A stretch of DNA of 45,084 bases from an uncultured Flavobacteriaceae bacterium (GTDB taxonomy: Bacteria; Bacteroidota; Bacteroidia; Flavobacteriales; Flavobacteriaceae), in contig CAJQQG010000008.1 of the NCBI GenBank assembly GCA_905480425.1, positions 1-45,084 on the forward strand, given 5' to 3'. Shown here piece after piece: positions 9,471 through 18,755 of this stretch. Every line of letters starts with the position of its first letter. Within the stretch, counting starts at the first letter, position 1. The notes beneath the pieces are model-generated. The model worked only from the letters and a program-made list of their open reading frames with translations. It was not told where the DNA came from and made no database searches. The position numbers and the translations under genes were made by a program.

Positions 9471-9767
9471 ATGAGTGATTTATTAAAAATAAAGATAACA
9501 ATCGCAAATAGGGTTTATCCTCTTTCGGTTGCTCCTGAACAGGAAGCCTCCCTAAGAGCCTCTGCAAAAAAAATTGAAACTACCATACAACAACTTGAAA
9601 AGAATTATGCTGTTAGAGATAAGCAAGATGTCCTTGCTATGTGTGCCCTTCAATTTGCAGCTCAATCTGAACAATCAAAAGGAAATACAAGTTCTATCAA
9701 AGATGAATCGAAAGAGAAGGTAAAAGAACTCATTGATATGATTGAGGTCCATATGGCGGCATATTAA
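9471..9767 (+). CDS. zapA: Cell division protein ZapA
   Basis: 98 residues starting at the ATG at 9471 (MSDLLKIKITIANRVYPL). A longer reading from 9435 overlaps the preceding gene and adds non-conserved residues. The N-terminal beta-strand region with the I-x-NRVYPL segment and the long C-terminal helix are typical of ZapA, which bundles FtsZ filaments at mid-cell. The 6S-like RNA begins 22 bases after the stop, the same zapA-ssrS order known from proteobacteria and reported for other bacteria. Confidence 0.88.
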   Translation: MSDLLKIKITIANRVYPLSVAPEQEASLRASAKKIETTIQQLEKNYAVRDKQDVLAMCALQFAAQSEQSKGNTSSIKDESKEKVKELIDMIEVHMAAY

Positions 9768-9789
9768 GTTTTAATAAAATTATAACACT

Positions 9790-9950
9790 ACCTGTATTAG
9801 TATTTTTTTGATAAACTCAACGAGCTTTTAATTCAGAAAGGCGAGTTTCTATTGCTAAAGCATGCTGCCTTGAGCAGATCCTTGAACAGTGGAGTAGCCT
9901 TAAACGTGATTTTTAGGAGTTTATACAAAAGGCACGCTAATACAGGTTTT
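9790..9950 (+). ncRNA. ssrS: 6S RNA (6S-Flavo type)
   Basis: The 160-base stretch after zapA has no ORF but folds as a long rod. ACCTGTATTAG at 9790-9800 pairs perfectly with CTAATACAGGT at 9937-9947, and ATAAACTC at 9811-9818 pairs with GAGTTTAT at 9917-9924. The remaining centre (about 9819-9916) forms the bulged part and inner hairpins. A T-run after the closing stem (9947-9952) can act as the terminator. Length, rod shape and position behind zapA match 6S RNA, which binds RNA polymerase and mimics an open promoter. Boundaries are approximate. Confidence 0.85.
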
Positions 9951-10700
9951 TTAAAAAGAAGCAATAATTGAATAAAGTAATCCTGCTATACTTCCCCCTA
10001 TGAAAGGGCCTACTATTGGCACCCAAGCATAAGACCAATCTGCATTTTTATTTTTTCTAGGAAGCATTTGATATACTAAACGTGGACCAAAGTCACGTGC
10101 AGGATTAATCGCATAGCCAGTAGTTCCACCAAGTGCAATTCCAATTACCCAAACCACAATTCCAATGGGTAATGCATCAAGGGCACCTAAGCCAAAATTT
10201 TCTACTTCTGTCCCTGCAATTTCTATATTAGGACTTACAATAAATAGTGCTCCAAATACCAATAAGAATGTTCCAATACCTTCACTAAATAAATTATTTT
10301 TTATATTTCTAATGGCAGGCCCAGTACAAAATGTACTTCTAACGACATCTTCGTCTTTGGTAGCTTTATAGTGATCAATGTAGGTTAAATAAGCAAGCCA
10401 ACTTCCTAGCATTGCTCCTAATAATTGTGCACCAAAGTACATCGGAACTAAAGACCAAGAAAATTTTCCGGCCATTGCTAATCCAACTGTAACAGCAGGG
10501 TTTAAATGGGCACCACTTGATTGTGCACTTATAAAAACACCTACGAATACTGCAAATCCCCATGCACTAGTGATTAATATCCAGGGATTCTGTGCTTCAG
10601 CTATTGTTTTCTTTAATTTTACATTTGCTACAACTCCTGCTCCAAGAAGGAGTAAGATAGTAGTCCCTATAAATTCAGCAATGAATGGATGCATAATCAT
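9951..10700 (-). CDS. glpF: Glycerol uptake facilitator (MIP/aquaglyceroporin)
   Basis: 249 residues with six membrane segments and two half-helices bearing the NPA boxes: HLNPAVTVG in the first half and AINPARDFGPR in the second. The Asp directly after the second NPAR is the mark of glycerol-conducting members rather than strict water channels. It passes glycerol across the inner membrane for trapping by GlpK. The start codon overlaps the glpD stop (ATGA), so it is the last gene of glpK-glpD-glpF. Its stop codon touches the end of the oppositely oriented 6S RNA. Confidence 0.93.
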   Translation of the reverse strand: MIMHPFIAEFIGTTILLLLGAGVVANVKLKKTIAEAQNPWILITSAWGFAVFVGVFISAQSSGAHLNPAVTVGLAMAGKFSWSLVPMYFGAQLLGAMLGSWLAYLTYIDHYKATKDEDVVRSTFCTGPAIRNIKNNLFSEGIGTFLLVFGALFIVSPNIEIAGTEVENFGLGALDALPIGIVVWVIGIALGGTTGYAINPARDFGPRLVYQMLPRKNKNADWSYAWVPIVGPFIGGSIAGLLYSIIASF

Positions 10701-12247
10701 AATTGATACGTTTTTATTAATTCATTAAATTGTTTTACTTGTTTTTCTTCCCAAGTCTTTTCAAAACCGAGTGTTTTAGACATTATTTCAGCAACTTTAG
10801 GTGCTATAATTCCAGTTTCTTTGGCGTCAAGAAATAAACAACGAGTCCTTCGAGCTAAAACATCCTCTAAGTTAAGCGCCATTTCTTGTTGGATGGCCCA
10901 TATAATTTGATTTTCTGAAATAAAAAAATTTTTTGATAATGACGTGCCTGCTTTTTCAGGATTAATGGCTTTAATCTTGAGAGCTTCTGTTCCATAAAAG
11001 TACAGAGGGTCTGTCCATTTTGATTTGTGATCATGTCCAAAAATGGGCAGGTGTTCCGTATTACACTTTCTTTCAGGTAATCCACCAACTGCTTGTGCTT
11101 TATTTAAAGTATCTTCAGCAATTTTCCTGTAAGTTGTCCATTTACCACCCAAGATACTTACTAGTCCACTATTACTAATGTTTATTTTATGGCTTCTTGA
11201 AATTTCTTTTGTTTTTTCTGAATCTCCTTTTGAAGCAGCTAAAGGTCTAAGTCCAGTAAAGACACTTTTTACATCTTTTCTAGTTGGTTTTTTTGTCATA
11301 TATACTCCAGCATTTTCAAGAATAAAATCAATTTCACTTTCCATAGCAATAGGTTCATCTAAAGCTAATTTTACAGGGGTATCTGTTGTTCCTAAAACAA
11401 CATAACCATTCCATGGGACAGCAAAAAGAACACGTCCATCTGAAGTGTGGGGAACCATAATTGCATGTGGACCGTCTAAAAATGTTTTATCAATAACTAA
11501 ATGAACTCCTTGGGAAGGACGTATCTTAGGTTTTGATTCAGGAAAATCTAGAGCAACTATTTCATCAGAGAAAACTCCGGTTGCATTTATAACTACTTTT
11601 CCCTTAATTTCTTTTTCTAAATCACCACATTCATCTCTGATTGTCACTCCTGTTATCAGGTTATTTTCTTTATTAATTCCTATTACATTAATATAATTTA
11701 GGAGGCAAGCTCCTTCTTGTGATGCAGTTAGTGCTAGGCTTATGGCCATTCTGGCATCATCAAACTGGCCGTCTTGGTAAATTACTCCACCTTTTAAACC
11801 CTTTTTATTAACATTGGGTATTAATGAAATTGTTTCTTTTCGATCTAAAATTGTAGAGGGACCTAAACCTAATTTTCCTGACATCATATCATAAATTTTT
11901 AATCCTAAGCCATAAAATGGACTGGTCCACCAATCATATGAAGGAATTACAAAACTCATGTCGTGAACTAAATGCGGTGCATTTTTTCTCATAATACCAC
12001 GTTCTTTTAAAGCTTCTATAACAAGCGAAACATCTCCATTTTGAAGGTATCTAACCCCGCCATGAACTAATTTTGTACTTCGTGATGAAGTACCTTTGGC
12101 AAAATCATTTTTTTCTAAGAGTAGCGTTTTGAATCCCCGATTTGCTGCATCAACTGCTACTCCTAAGCCCGATGCTCCTCCGCCAATAATAATTACATCC
12201 CATTGTATAGTTTCATCAAGTCGTTTTAGGTTAATAGTTCTATTCAT
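10697..12247 (-). CDS. glpD: Glycerol-3-phosphate dehydrogenase, FAD-dependent
   Basis: 516 residues from the ATG at 12245-12247 (MNRTINLKRL), which overlaps the glpK stop by eight bases; a longer frame from 12295 would run deep into glpK and lacks support. The FAD fingerprint GGGASGLG lies at 22-29 after a hydrophobic strand. SSRSTKLVHGGVRYL and the GLRPLAA segment are typical of GlpD/GlpA. The enzyme oxidises sn-glycerol-3-phosphate to dihydroxyacetone phosphate at the inner membrane and passes electrons to quinone. It is coupled to glpK upstream and glpF downstream. Confidence 0.94.
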   Translation of the reverse strand: MNRTINLKRLDETIQWDVIIIGGGASGLGVAVDAANRGFKTLLLEKNDFAKGTSSRSTKLVHGGVRYLQNGDVSLVIEALKERGIMRKNAPHLVHDMSFVIPSYDWWTSPFYGLGLKIYDMMSGKLGLGPSTILDRKETISLIPNVNKKGLKGGVIYQDGQFDDARMAISLALTASQEGACLLNYINVIGINKENNLITGVTIRDECGDLEKEIKGKVVINATGVFSDEIVALDFPESKPKIRPSQGVHLVIDKTFLDGPHAIMVPHTSDGRVLFAVPWNGYVVLGTTDTPVKLALDEPIAMESEIDFILENAGVYMTKKPTRKDVKSVFTGLRPLAASKGDSEKTKEISRSHKINISNSGLVSILGGKWTTYRKIAEDTLNKAQAVGGLPERKCNTEHLPIFGHDHKSKWTDPLYFYGTEALKIKAINPEKAGTSLSKNFFISENQIIWAIQQEMALNLEDVLARRTRCLFLDAKETGIIAPKVAEIMSKTLGFEKTWEEKQVKQFNELIKTYQL

Positions 12248-13733
12248 TCTTATTAGTATTGGTGACTTGAACAATCCTTTTTTGCCATGATTCAATAATT
12301 TTTTGATTTTCTATTTCTTGAACGGGATTAAATTTCTTATCAATTTTCCAAATACTAGCAAGACTTTCTAATGAGGGCCAATAACCACTAGCTAATCCTG
12401 CAAAAAAAGCAGCTCCCAATGCGGTTGTTTCAGTTGTTTTAGGTCGAATAACCTTAGTTTGAAGAAGGTTCGATTGGATTTGCATTAAGAGGTCGTTTGT
12501 ACTTCCGCCTCCATCTACCTTTAAACTTTCAAAGGTAGTGTTGGCATCTTTTTGCATTTCTATTATAATCTCCCTTGTTCGCATTGCGATAGCTTCAAGT
12601 GCAGCTCTTGCTATATGTCCTTTTTGCGTACCTCTGGTAATTCCTAATATAGTACCAGTGGCATGTGGATCCCAGTAAGGCGCACCAAGTCCAGAAAGTG
12701 CAGGAATAAAAGTAACACCTCCGTTATTTTCAACAGTTTTAGCCAATACTTCTATTTCAGGGGCAGAGGAGATAATACCCATTTGATCTCTTAGCCATTG
12801 GACTACTGCTCCTGCAATAAATACACTTCCTTCTAGTGCATAGGTCACTTTTCCGTTTAGTTGATACCCAATTGTGGTGAGCATTTTATTTTTAGATTGA
12901 ACAGGTTTTTCTCCTGTGTTCATTATACAAAAACATCCTGTTCCGTAGGTGTTTTTCACATCACCAGGATTGATACACATTTGACCAAATAAAGCTGCTT
13001 GTTGATCCCCAGCAATTCCAGAAATTAATATTTCATGTCCAAAAAGATTAAAAGAAGTTACCCCTACTTTTTCTGAGGAAGAAACTACTTCGGGAAGAAG
13101 TGCTGCTGGAATATCCAGAATGTCAAGTAATTCTTTATCCCATTTTAAGGTATGAATATTAAATAAAAGGGTTCTGCTAGCATTGGTAACATCTGTTACG
13201 TGTACTTTTCCATTGGTTAAATTCCAAATTAACCAACTATCTATAGTTCCGAAAGCTAGCTCTCCATTTAAAGCTTGTTTTTTTAGTACAGGATCTTGAT
13301 CTAAAATCCATTTTATTTTTGTTCCAGAAAAATAGGCATCTAATAAAAGTCCAGTTTTTTCATAAAAAACAGAAGCTTTTCCTGATTTTTTTAATTCATC
13401 ACAAATAAAAGCAGTTCTTCTGTCTTGCCACACAATTGCTTTATGAACAGGTTTTCCAGTGTAGCGGTTCCAAAGAACTGTGGTTTCTCTTTGGTTAGTT
13501 ATCCCTATTGCATGAATTTGGGAGGCTTTAGTATCGGTTTTTTCTAGTACTTCTCTTATGGCCAATAATTGAGTATCCCATATTTCTAGGGCATCGTGTT
13601 CAACCCAACTTTCTTTTGGAAAATGTTGTGTAAATTCATGTTGTGATGTTCCAATAGTGGTGCCATTTCGGTCAAATATAATTGCTCTAGAACTAGTCGT
13701 ACCAGCATCTACAGCTAAAATAAAATCTTTCAT
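12240..13733 (-). CDS. glpK: Glycerol kinase
   Basis: 497 residues, the normal length. The FGGY-kinase ATP-binding start AVDAGTTSSRAIIFD is at about 6-20; RETTVLWNRYTGKPV and the GDQQAALFGQ segment are typical of glycerol kinases. It phosphorylates glycerol to glycerol-3-phosphate. It heads the glpKDF cluster; no glpR-like regulator is beside it. The preceding gene (subunit 3 of the GMC enzyme) ends 55 bases upstream on the same strand, so glp may be read from an internal promoter or as part of a longer transcript. Confidence 0.95.
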   Translation of the reverse strand: MKDFILAVDAGTTSSRAIIFDRNGTTIGTSQHEFTQHFPKESWVEHDALEIWDTQLLAIREVLEKTDTKASQIHAIGITNQRETTVLWNRYTGKPVHKAIVWQDRRTAFICDELKKSGKASVFYEKTGLLLDAYFSGTKIKWILDQDPVLKKQALNGELAFGTIDSWLIWNLTNGKVHVTDVTNASRTLLFNIHTLKWDKELLDILDIPAALLPEVVSSSEKVGVTSFNLFGHEILISGIAGDQQAALFGQMCINPGDVKNTYGTGCFCIMNTGEKPVQSKNKMLTTIGYQLNGKVTYALEGSVFIAGAVVQWLRDQMGIISSAPEIEVLAKTVENNGGVTFIPALSGLGAPYWDPHATGTILGITRGTQKGHIARAALEAIAMRTREIIIEMQKDANTTFESLKVDGGGSTNDLLMQIQSNLLQTKVIRPKTTETTALGAAFFAGLASGYWPSLESLASIWKIDKKFNPVQEIENQKIIESWQKRIVQVTNTNKNE

Positions 13734-13788
13734 ATTTTATGTTATTTTTTGCTCTATTTAAAAAGCAACATTTTACTAGGATTATGTT

Positions 13789-14484
13789 TTATGACAATAA
13801 ATTACCTTCTTCATCCCATTCAGCCATATCATTGCGTTTAGATTGGTCAACAAATTTCGGCATCCATGAAGCATCATAAGACATTCCGTGATCTTTCAAA
13901 ACATCTTCCGGCACACCATCCCAAACATTTGGTTGATTTCCTTTATATCCTAATTCTTTAATCCCAACTGCAGAAGTAAAATAACCAGTCATGACTAAAT
14001 TTCTCATTAAGGAAAAGAATTTAACTTCTTGTTTTTGCTCTCCTTTTGACTCAGGATAGGCTATTTGATCTAAAATCTCATGTTGCTGGTCTTCGGTAAT
14101 ATTTATAAAATCATTATCAAAATGTCTATTAGCATGATTATCAAGCCACATAATCCCACCTCTTATTGGTGTTTGAAGTCCAGGAAAATCTTTAGCCATA
14201 AACTCTATAAATTTAGGCACGCCAGCATCTTCAATTGTCCCATCAGTAGTTGGAGGTAAAATTAAACTTGCGAGTCGAGTGATTACATTTATTTCGGTAT
14301 TTTCAAAATATTGGGTAGCAAGTAATTTTTCATCTCTCGCGGCTTCCTCTGGAGTTCGTCCATATTGATATTCCCATATTTTTTCATTAATTGTTTCTTC
14401 AGATGCTGATATACAACTTTCAAGGGCCAATCCTCCCGCCATGCTTCCTAAAAAAAGGGAACGTATACTATCTCTTCTATTCAT
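13789..14484 (-). CDS. Gluconate 2-dehydrogenase subunit 3 family protein (Tat-exported partner of the GMC oxidoreductase)
   Basis: 231 residues. The N-terminus has a twin-arginine signal (R3-R4 in MNRRDSIRSLF) followed by a short hydrophobic stretch ending in ALESC, where C24 is a possible lipidation site. The rest resembles gluconate 2-dehydrogenase subunit 3 / gamma subunits of FAD-dependent sugar dehydrogenases, including the DAGVPKFIEFM segment. In characterised FAD-glucose dehydrogenases this subunit carries the Tat signal and exports the catalytic subunit with it. Here the catalytic GMC gene is two bases upstream, which fits that role. It is placed before glpK on the same strand. Confidence 0.85.
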   Translation of the reverse strand: MNRRDSIRSLFLGSMAGGLALESCISASEETINEKIWEYQYGRTPEEAARDEKLLATQYFENTEINVITRLASLILPPTTDGTIEDAGVPKFIEFMAKDFPGLQTPIRGGIMWLDNHANRHFDNDFINITEDQQHEILDQIAYPESKGEQKQEVKFFSLMRNLVMTGYFTSAVGIKELGYKGNQPNVWDGVPEDVLKDHGMSYDASWMPKFVDQSKRNDMAEWDEEGNLLS

Positions 14485-14486
14485 GA

Positions 14487-16205
14487 CTATATATTTTGTT
14501 TTTTTAATTCTTCAATAATAAATTCTGAGGTTCTCCACGAAAGTGCCATAATTGTCCAAGTTGGATTTTTATCTGCTTGTGAAACAAACGGTCCAGCATC
14601 AACAACAAAGACATTATCAACATCGTGAAGTTGTTCAAATTCATTTACAACTGATGTTTTAGGATTACTCCCCATTCTTGTAGTACCCACCTCATGTATT
14701 ATCCTACCTGGATTAAGTAAACCATAATCTTTATCAGCTCCAGGCTTATCTCCTAACACAACTCCTCCCATGTTATGAATTATTTCTTCAAATGTTTCAT
14801 GCATGTGACGAGCCTGCTTTCTTTCGTGGTCAGACCAACTATAGTTGAACCTTAACACTGGAATTCCAAATTCATCCACAGTTGTAGGATCAATTTCACA
14901 ATAGTTATTGACACTAGCAATAGATTCTCCACGTCCTGACATTCCCATGACAGAACCATAGAATTTTTTCACATCTTCACGTAATCCATTTCCGTAGCCA
15001 CCAACTTTAAGACCAAGATGTTTATTTAAGCTATTTGGATCAAATCCGGTCCCATAACTTGGCATACCTAAACCACCCCATACCTCAATATGGTAACCTC
15101 TAGGAAAGTCTAATTTTTTATTATCAAGCCACCACGGTGAATATAAGTGCATTCCTCCAACTCCATCTTCGTTATAGCGTTTTCTATTCATCATTTCTGG
15201 AACAAATGCCATGCGATCACTTCCTGTAGAATCATGTACATATTTTCCTACCATATTACTGCTATTACCAAGACCGTTTGGATGCTGGGGACTTTTTGAG
15301 TTAAGTAAAATTCTTGCAGTACTGCAGGCAGAAGCTGCTAATACAACCACTTTTCCTGTGATACGGTATTCTTTTCGGTCCTCCTTATTAATATATAATA
15401 CACCTGTAGCTTTTCCTTCATCATTCACGGTTACTTCACGCACCATACTATTTACATAAAGATCAACTTGTCCACCAGATTTTTGAGCAGGAAAAATCAA
15501 ACAAGAGCCTGCAGAAAAGTCACCATATACAGAACAAGATCTACTACACTGGTTACAATAAAAACAAATACCACGTTCATTGTTAATCCTTTTGGTTAAA
15601 ATAGAAAGTCTTGAAGGCATTACTTTAACTCCAGATTTTTCAGCACCTTTTTTGTAATATAATTCGTGTAGTCTTGGTTTGGGAGCAGGTAAGAAAAAAC
15701 CATCGGGTTCATTATACATTCCCTCTTTACTTCCGAAAACACCAATAAGTTTATCTACTTTATCGTAATAAGGTTTTACATCCTCATAGCTAATTGGCCA
15801 GTTTTCTCCCAAACCATCCCTATCTTTCCCTTTAAAGTCTCGAGGGCCAAAGCGTAAAGAGATACGCCCCCAGTGATTTGTTCTTCCACCTAGCATACGT
15901 GATCGAAACCAATCAAACTGTGAATCACCTACTTGATTATAAGGTTCTCCTTCAATTTCCCAACCGCCATAGGCCATGTCAAATTCTCCAAAAGCACGTG
16001 TAGTTCCAGCCCCTCTTCTTGGTGATTCATGTGGCCATTTAAGCTGAGTTTGTTGTGCTGGATTTGCTGGATCAAAGTAGGGACCAGCTTCAATTACTGC
16101 TACTTTTAAACCAGCTTCAGATAATATTTTAGTCGCCATTCCACCTCCTGCTCCAGAGCCAACAATAACTACATCGTATTTTTTTTCATTTTCAATTATT
16201 TCCAT
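14487..16205 (-). CDS. GMC-family FAD oxidoreductase (catalytic subunit)
   Basis: 572 residues. The FAD-binding GSGAGGG is at 16-22, MLGGRTNHWGR at about 104-114 is the GMC signature region, and the C-terminus has HEVGTTRMGSNP and the NPTWTIMALSWR block with the usual active-site area. A cysteine group C214, C217, C220, C224 (C-x2-C-x2-C-x3-C) lies mid-protein, where FAD-glucose dehydrogenases carry a 3Fe-4S cluster. There is no signal peptide; export is probably by hitch-hiking on subunit 3, encoded two bases downstream. The substrate is likely a sugar, polyol or alcohol in the periplasm. No cytochrome c partner is nearby. Confidence 0.87.
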   Translation of the reverse strand: MEIIENEKKYDVVIVGSGAGGGMATKILSEAGLKVAVIEAGPYFDPANPAQQTQLKWPHESPRRGAGTTRAFGEFDMAYGGWEIEGEPYNQVGDSQFDWFRSRMLGGRTNHWGRISLRFGPRDFKGKDRDGLGENWPISYEDVKPYYDKVDKLIGVFGSKEGMYNEPDGFFLPAPKPRLHELYYKKGAEKSGVKVMPSRLSILTKRINNERGICFYCNQCSRSCSVYGDFSAGSCLIFPAQKSGGQVDLYVNSMVREVTVNDEGKATGVLYINKEDRKEYRITGKVVVLAASACSTARILLNSKSPQHPNGLGNSSNMVGKYVHDSTGSDRMAFVPEMMNRKRYNEDGVGGMHLYSPWWLDNKKLDFPRGYHIEVWGGLGMPSYGTGFDPNSLNKHLGLKVGGYGNGLREDVKKFYGSVMGMSGRGESIASVNNYCEIDPTTVDEFGIPVLRFNYSWSDHERKQARHMHETFEEIIHNMGGVVLGDKPGADKDYGLLNPGRIIHEVGTTRMGSNPKTSVVNEFEQLHDVDNVFVVDAGPFVSQADKNPTWTIMALSWRTSEFIIEELKKQNI

Positions 16206-16216
16206 TTATTTTGGAA

Positions 16217-17194
16217 TTAAAACATTGCTTTTGAAGTAATGTTATGATTTGTTTTATTTTTATACTTGGTAAAGGAAAATCCTTTATGGATACTATAGGC
16301 TCCTGTGTCACCTTTTTTATTTGTTGCTAAATACGCTACTTGAAAATCAGGTTTACCGTTTTGTTTTTCAACAATTCTTCCTACGGCTTCCTCACAGGCT
16401 TCTTGTGGTGTTCTGCCTTGTCTCATAAGTTCTACTATAAGAAAACTTCCTACTGTTTTTATAACTTCTTCGCCAAGACCAGTTGCAACTGCTCCTCCTA
16501 TGTTGTTATCTATGAATAGACCTGAACCAATAATAGGGGAGTCTCCAACGCGACCTTTCATTTTATAAGCAAGACCACTAGTTGTACAGACACCCGATAG
16601 CAAACCTTCCTGATCACAGCAAAGCATTCCAATGGTATCATGATTTTCTATATTAATTTCAGGGCGATAGTTTCCATTTTCTAACCATTTTCTCCAAGCT
16701 TTTTCTCCTTCATCACTCAATAAGTTTTCAGGAAGATATCCTTGACTGATAGCAAAAGTTCGAGCACCTACACCCGCTAATATAACATGTGGTGTTTTTT
16801 CCATAACCTCTTTGGCTAGTGAAGCAACATGAGTGATATCTTCAACAGCAAGAACGGATCCACAGTCACCTTTATGATTCATTACACAAGCATCTAAAGT
16901 TACTGAGCCGTCCCTATCAGGTGTTCCACCTCTACCCACAGTTGTATTTAAAATATTAGACTCTTCAAAAGCCACGCCTTTAACAGCAGCATCAAGGGCA
17001 TTAGCACCATTATCTAAAGCTTCACCTGCAATTTTAGTTGCCTGCGGAACATTCCAAGTGCTAATTGCATATGAAATGTGTATGTTGTTAGTGGTTAAGG
17101 GTTTGACTATTTTTTTTTCTTTCAGGATGCTCGGAGCAACTAAAACACCTAGAGTGGCTAATGAACTTTGTCCTAAAAAAAGCTTTCTTTTCAA
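16217..17194 (-). CDS. N(4)-(beta-N-acetylglucosaminyl)-L-asparaginase (glycosylasparaginase, Ntn hydrolase)
   Basis: 325 residues. The Ntn-hydrolase autoprocessing site HDTIGM is at 185-190, so T187 would become the N-terminal nucleophile of the beta chain after self-cleavage. GRVGDSPIIGSG at about 214-225 and GGAVATGLGE at 233-242 are substrate-pocket segments of this family. An N-terminal hydrophobic stretch after MKRK suggests export. The enzyme splits the GlcNAc-Asn bond of N-glycopeptides; in flavobacteria it probably helps degrade glycoprotein debris. It is first in a run of six minus-strand genes (GMC oxidoreductase 11 bases downstream) and divergent from cutC. Confidence 0.92.
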   Translation of the reverse strand: MKRKLFLGQSSLATLGVLVAPSILKEKKIVKPLTTNNIHISYAISTWNVPQATKIAGEALDNGANALDAAVKGVAFEESNILNTTVGRGGTPDRDGSVTLDACVMNHKGDCGSVLAVEDITHVASLAKEVMEKTPHVILAGVGARTFAISQGYLPENLLSDEGEKAWRKWLENGNYRPEINIENHDTIGMLCCDQEGLLSGVCTTSGLAYKMKGRVGDSPIIGSGLFIDNNIGGAVATGLGEEVIKTVGSFLIVELMRQGRTPQEACEEAVGRIVEKQNGKPDFQVAYLATNKKGDTGAYSIHKGFSFTKYKNKTNHNITSKAMF

Positions 17195-17269
17195 TTGGTT
17201 AACAAGATAAAAAGATTTTTTTTAATAGAAAATTTGTTGTCAATAAAACATCTTTTTAGAGAGTTATTT

Positions 17270-17277
17270 TAACTTTG
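17270..17277 (+). promoter_or_regulatory. Putative -7 element for cutC
   Basis: TAACTTTG at 17270-17277 fits the TAnnTTTG flavobacterial -7 box and lies 23 bases before the cutC ATG. No well-spaced upstream TTTG box was found, so this is only half a promoter match. Confidence 0.5.
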
Positions 17278-17299
17278 TTTAAGTTAATAAAAATGAATT

Positions 17300-18022
17300 A
17301 TGATTGTAGAAGTTTGTGCAAGTTCAATTGCCTCTGTTAAAAATGCTGCACAAGCAGGTGCAGATCGCATTGAATTGTGTAGCGCTCTAGGAGTCGGAGG
17401 AATTACACCTTCAAAAGGTTTAATAGCTGAGGCAGTTGCTTTGGATTTATTGCCTATTTATTGCTTAATACGACCTAGAGAAGGTCATTTTATATATACA
17501 GATTCAGAAGTTAACGTTATAAGTCAAGATGTCTTACTTGCTAAAGAAATGGGCTGTAAAGGTATTGTTTTAGGGGCACTAACTCAAAATTTTAATTTAG
17601 ACAAGAAACGTTTGAAGCATTGGATTTCATTGGCCGGTTCTATGAGTTTAACATTTCATAGAGCTTTTGATGTGGTTACCAGCCCAATGGAAGCTTTACA
17701 AATCTTGATAGATTTAGGGTTTAATTCTGTCTTAACTTCGGGACAAGAAGAGAAGGCAATCGATGGTCTCGTTAATTTAAAAAACTTGCATAATAATCTA
17801 GGTGCACAAATAACAATTATGCCGGGAAGTGGAATAAATGCTTCAAATTGTTTAGAATTTAAAAAATATGGTTTTAAAGCGCTTCATCTTTCAGGCTCTA
17901 AATTATTACCTTCCATTTCAATTCCTGAAAAAGTAAATTCAAAAATATCATTCTTACATCAGAAAATAGGAGAAAGTAATCAGAAAAATATTCGAGCAGT
18001 TGTCGATAAATTGACTAATTAA
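17300..18022 (+). CDS. cutC: CutC family protein (copper homeostasis / TIM-barrel)
   Basis: 240 residues. The N-terminus EVCASSIASVKNA and the segment GADRIELCSALGVGGITPS are diagnostic of CutC, as are RPREGHF and MTFHRAFD-like SLTFHRAFD near the middle. CutC is a TIM-barrel protein historically linked to copper tolerance, but its biochemical activity is not firmly known. It is divergent from the glycosylasparaginase gene and its 3' end overlaps the TauE-type gene by eight bases, tail to tail. Confidence 0.93.
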   Translation: MIVEVCASSIASVKNAAQAGADRIELCSALGVGGITPSKGLIAEAVALDLLPIYCLIRPREGHFIYTDSEVNVISQDVLLAKEMGCKGIVLGALTQNFNLDKKRLKHWISLAGSMSLTFHRAFDVVTSPMEALQILIDLGFNSVLTSGQEEKAIDGLVNLKNLHNNLGAQITIMPGSGINASNCLEFKKYGFKALHLSGSKLLPSISIPEKVNSKISFLHQKIGESNQKNIRAVVDKLTN

Positions 18023-18755
18023 ATAAAATGGTAATACCTCCTATAGCAGTGAAAAATAAAATCAGCTTGCGGTAGTTATCATCTTTAATTTTTTTAACAA
18101 TAAAAACTCCTGAAAATAATCCAATAATGACAAATGGTACAAGCTCAATACTTTTTAGAATAGAAACTTCGTTTATAGTTTCCCAACTCCAAATGTGAAA
18201 AGGCAATTTAAATGTATTTATCAAAAAAAAAAGCCATGCAGCTGTTCCAATGAAAGTATTTTTAGGAAGGCGCATCGCTAAAAAATAAATATTAGAAAAT
18301 GCCCCTGCTAAATTTCCTATCATGGTTGTAAAGCCCGCAAGAATACCCATAGAACTAGCGAAAGTCCAATGCGAGGGTATAGTTTTATCTTTTTTATTTT
18401 CCCAATAATACATTAAGGCAACGCTAAAAAGAATGATTGAAGCCATCCCATATTTAAAAATATCCTCTGAGATAAATTTTCCGCCAAGAACTCCCATAAG
18501 AACACCTGCAATCATCCAGGGTAGTAGTTTGGCTATATATTTCCATTTCACATGCCTTTTGTAATAGATAATTGCAAAAACATCTCCCACTAATAAAAGA
18601 GGCATTAGTACACCTGTTGAATTTCGTGCATCATACACTAATGCAAAACCAGTAACTATTAATGCTGCAATACCCTTGAGGCCAGATTTTGAAATACCAA
18701 GTAAAAAAGCACAAAAAGCAGCAAGTGCAAAATTAAAAAGAGAAAGTGAACCCAA
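18015..18755 (-). CDS. TauE/SafE-family permease (putative sulfite/anion exporter)
   Basis: 246 residues with about seven or eight membrane segments. The two repeated halves of the TauE/SafE fold can be seen, with GISKSGLKG in the first and GNLAGAFSNIYFLA in the second. Family members export sulfite, sulfoacetate or related organosulfur anions; substrate is not predictable here. The gene stands alone between cutC (convergent overlap) and the EamA transporter (divergent, 107 bases). Confidence 0.87.
   Translation of the reverse strand: MGSLSLFNFALAAFCAFLLGISKSGLKGIAALIVTGFALVYDARNSTGVLMPLLLVGDVFAIIYYKRHVKWKYIAKLLPWMIAGVLMGVLGGKFISEDIFKYGMASIILFSVALMYYWENKKDKTIPSHWTFASSMGILAGFTTMIGNLAGAFSNIYFLAMRLPKNTFIGTAAWLFFLINTFKLPFHIWSWETINEVSILKSIELVPFVIIGLFSGVFIVKKIKDDNYRKLILFFTAIGGITILFN

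Noticed and set aside
12248-12295. N-terminal extension of GlpD
   Set aside because: The 16 extra residues overlap glpK and are not part of the GlpD family; the ATG at 12247 gives a typical short overlap.
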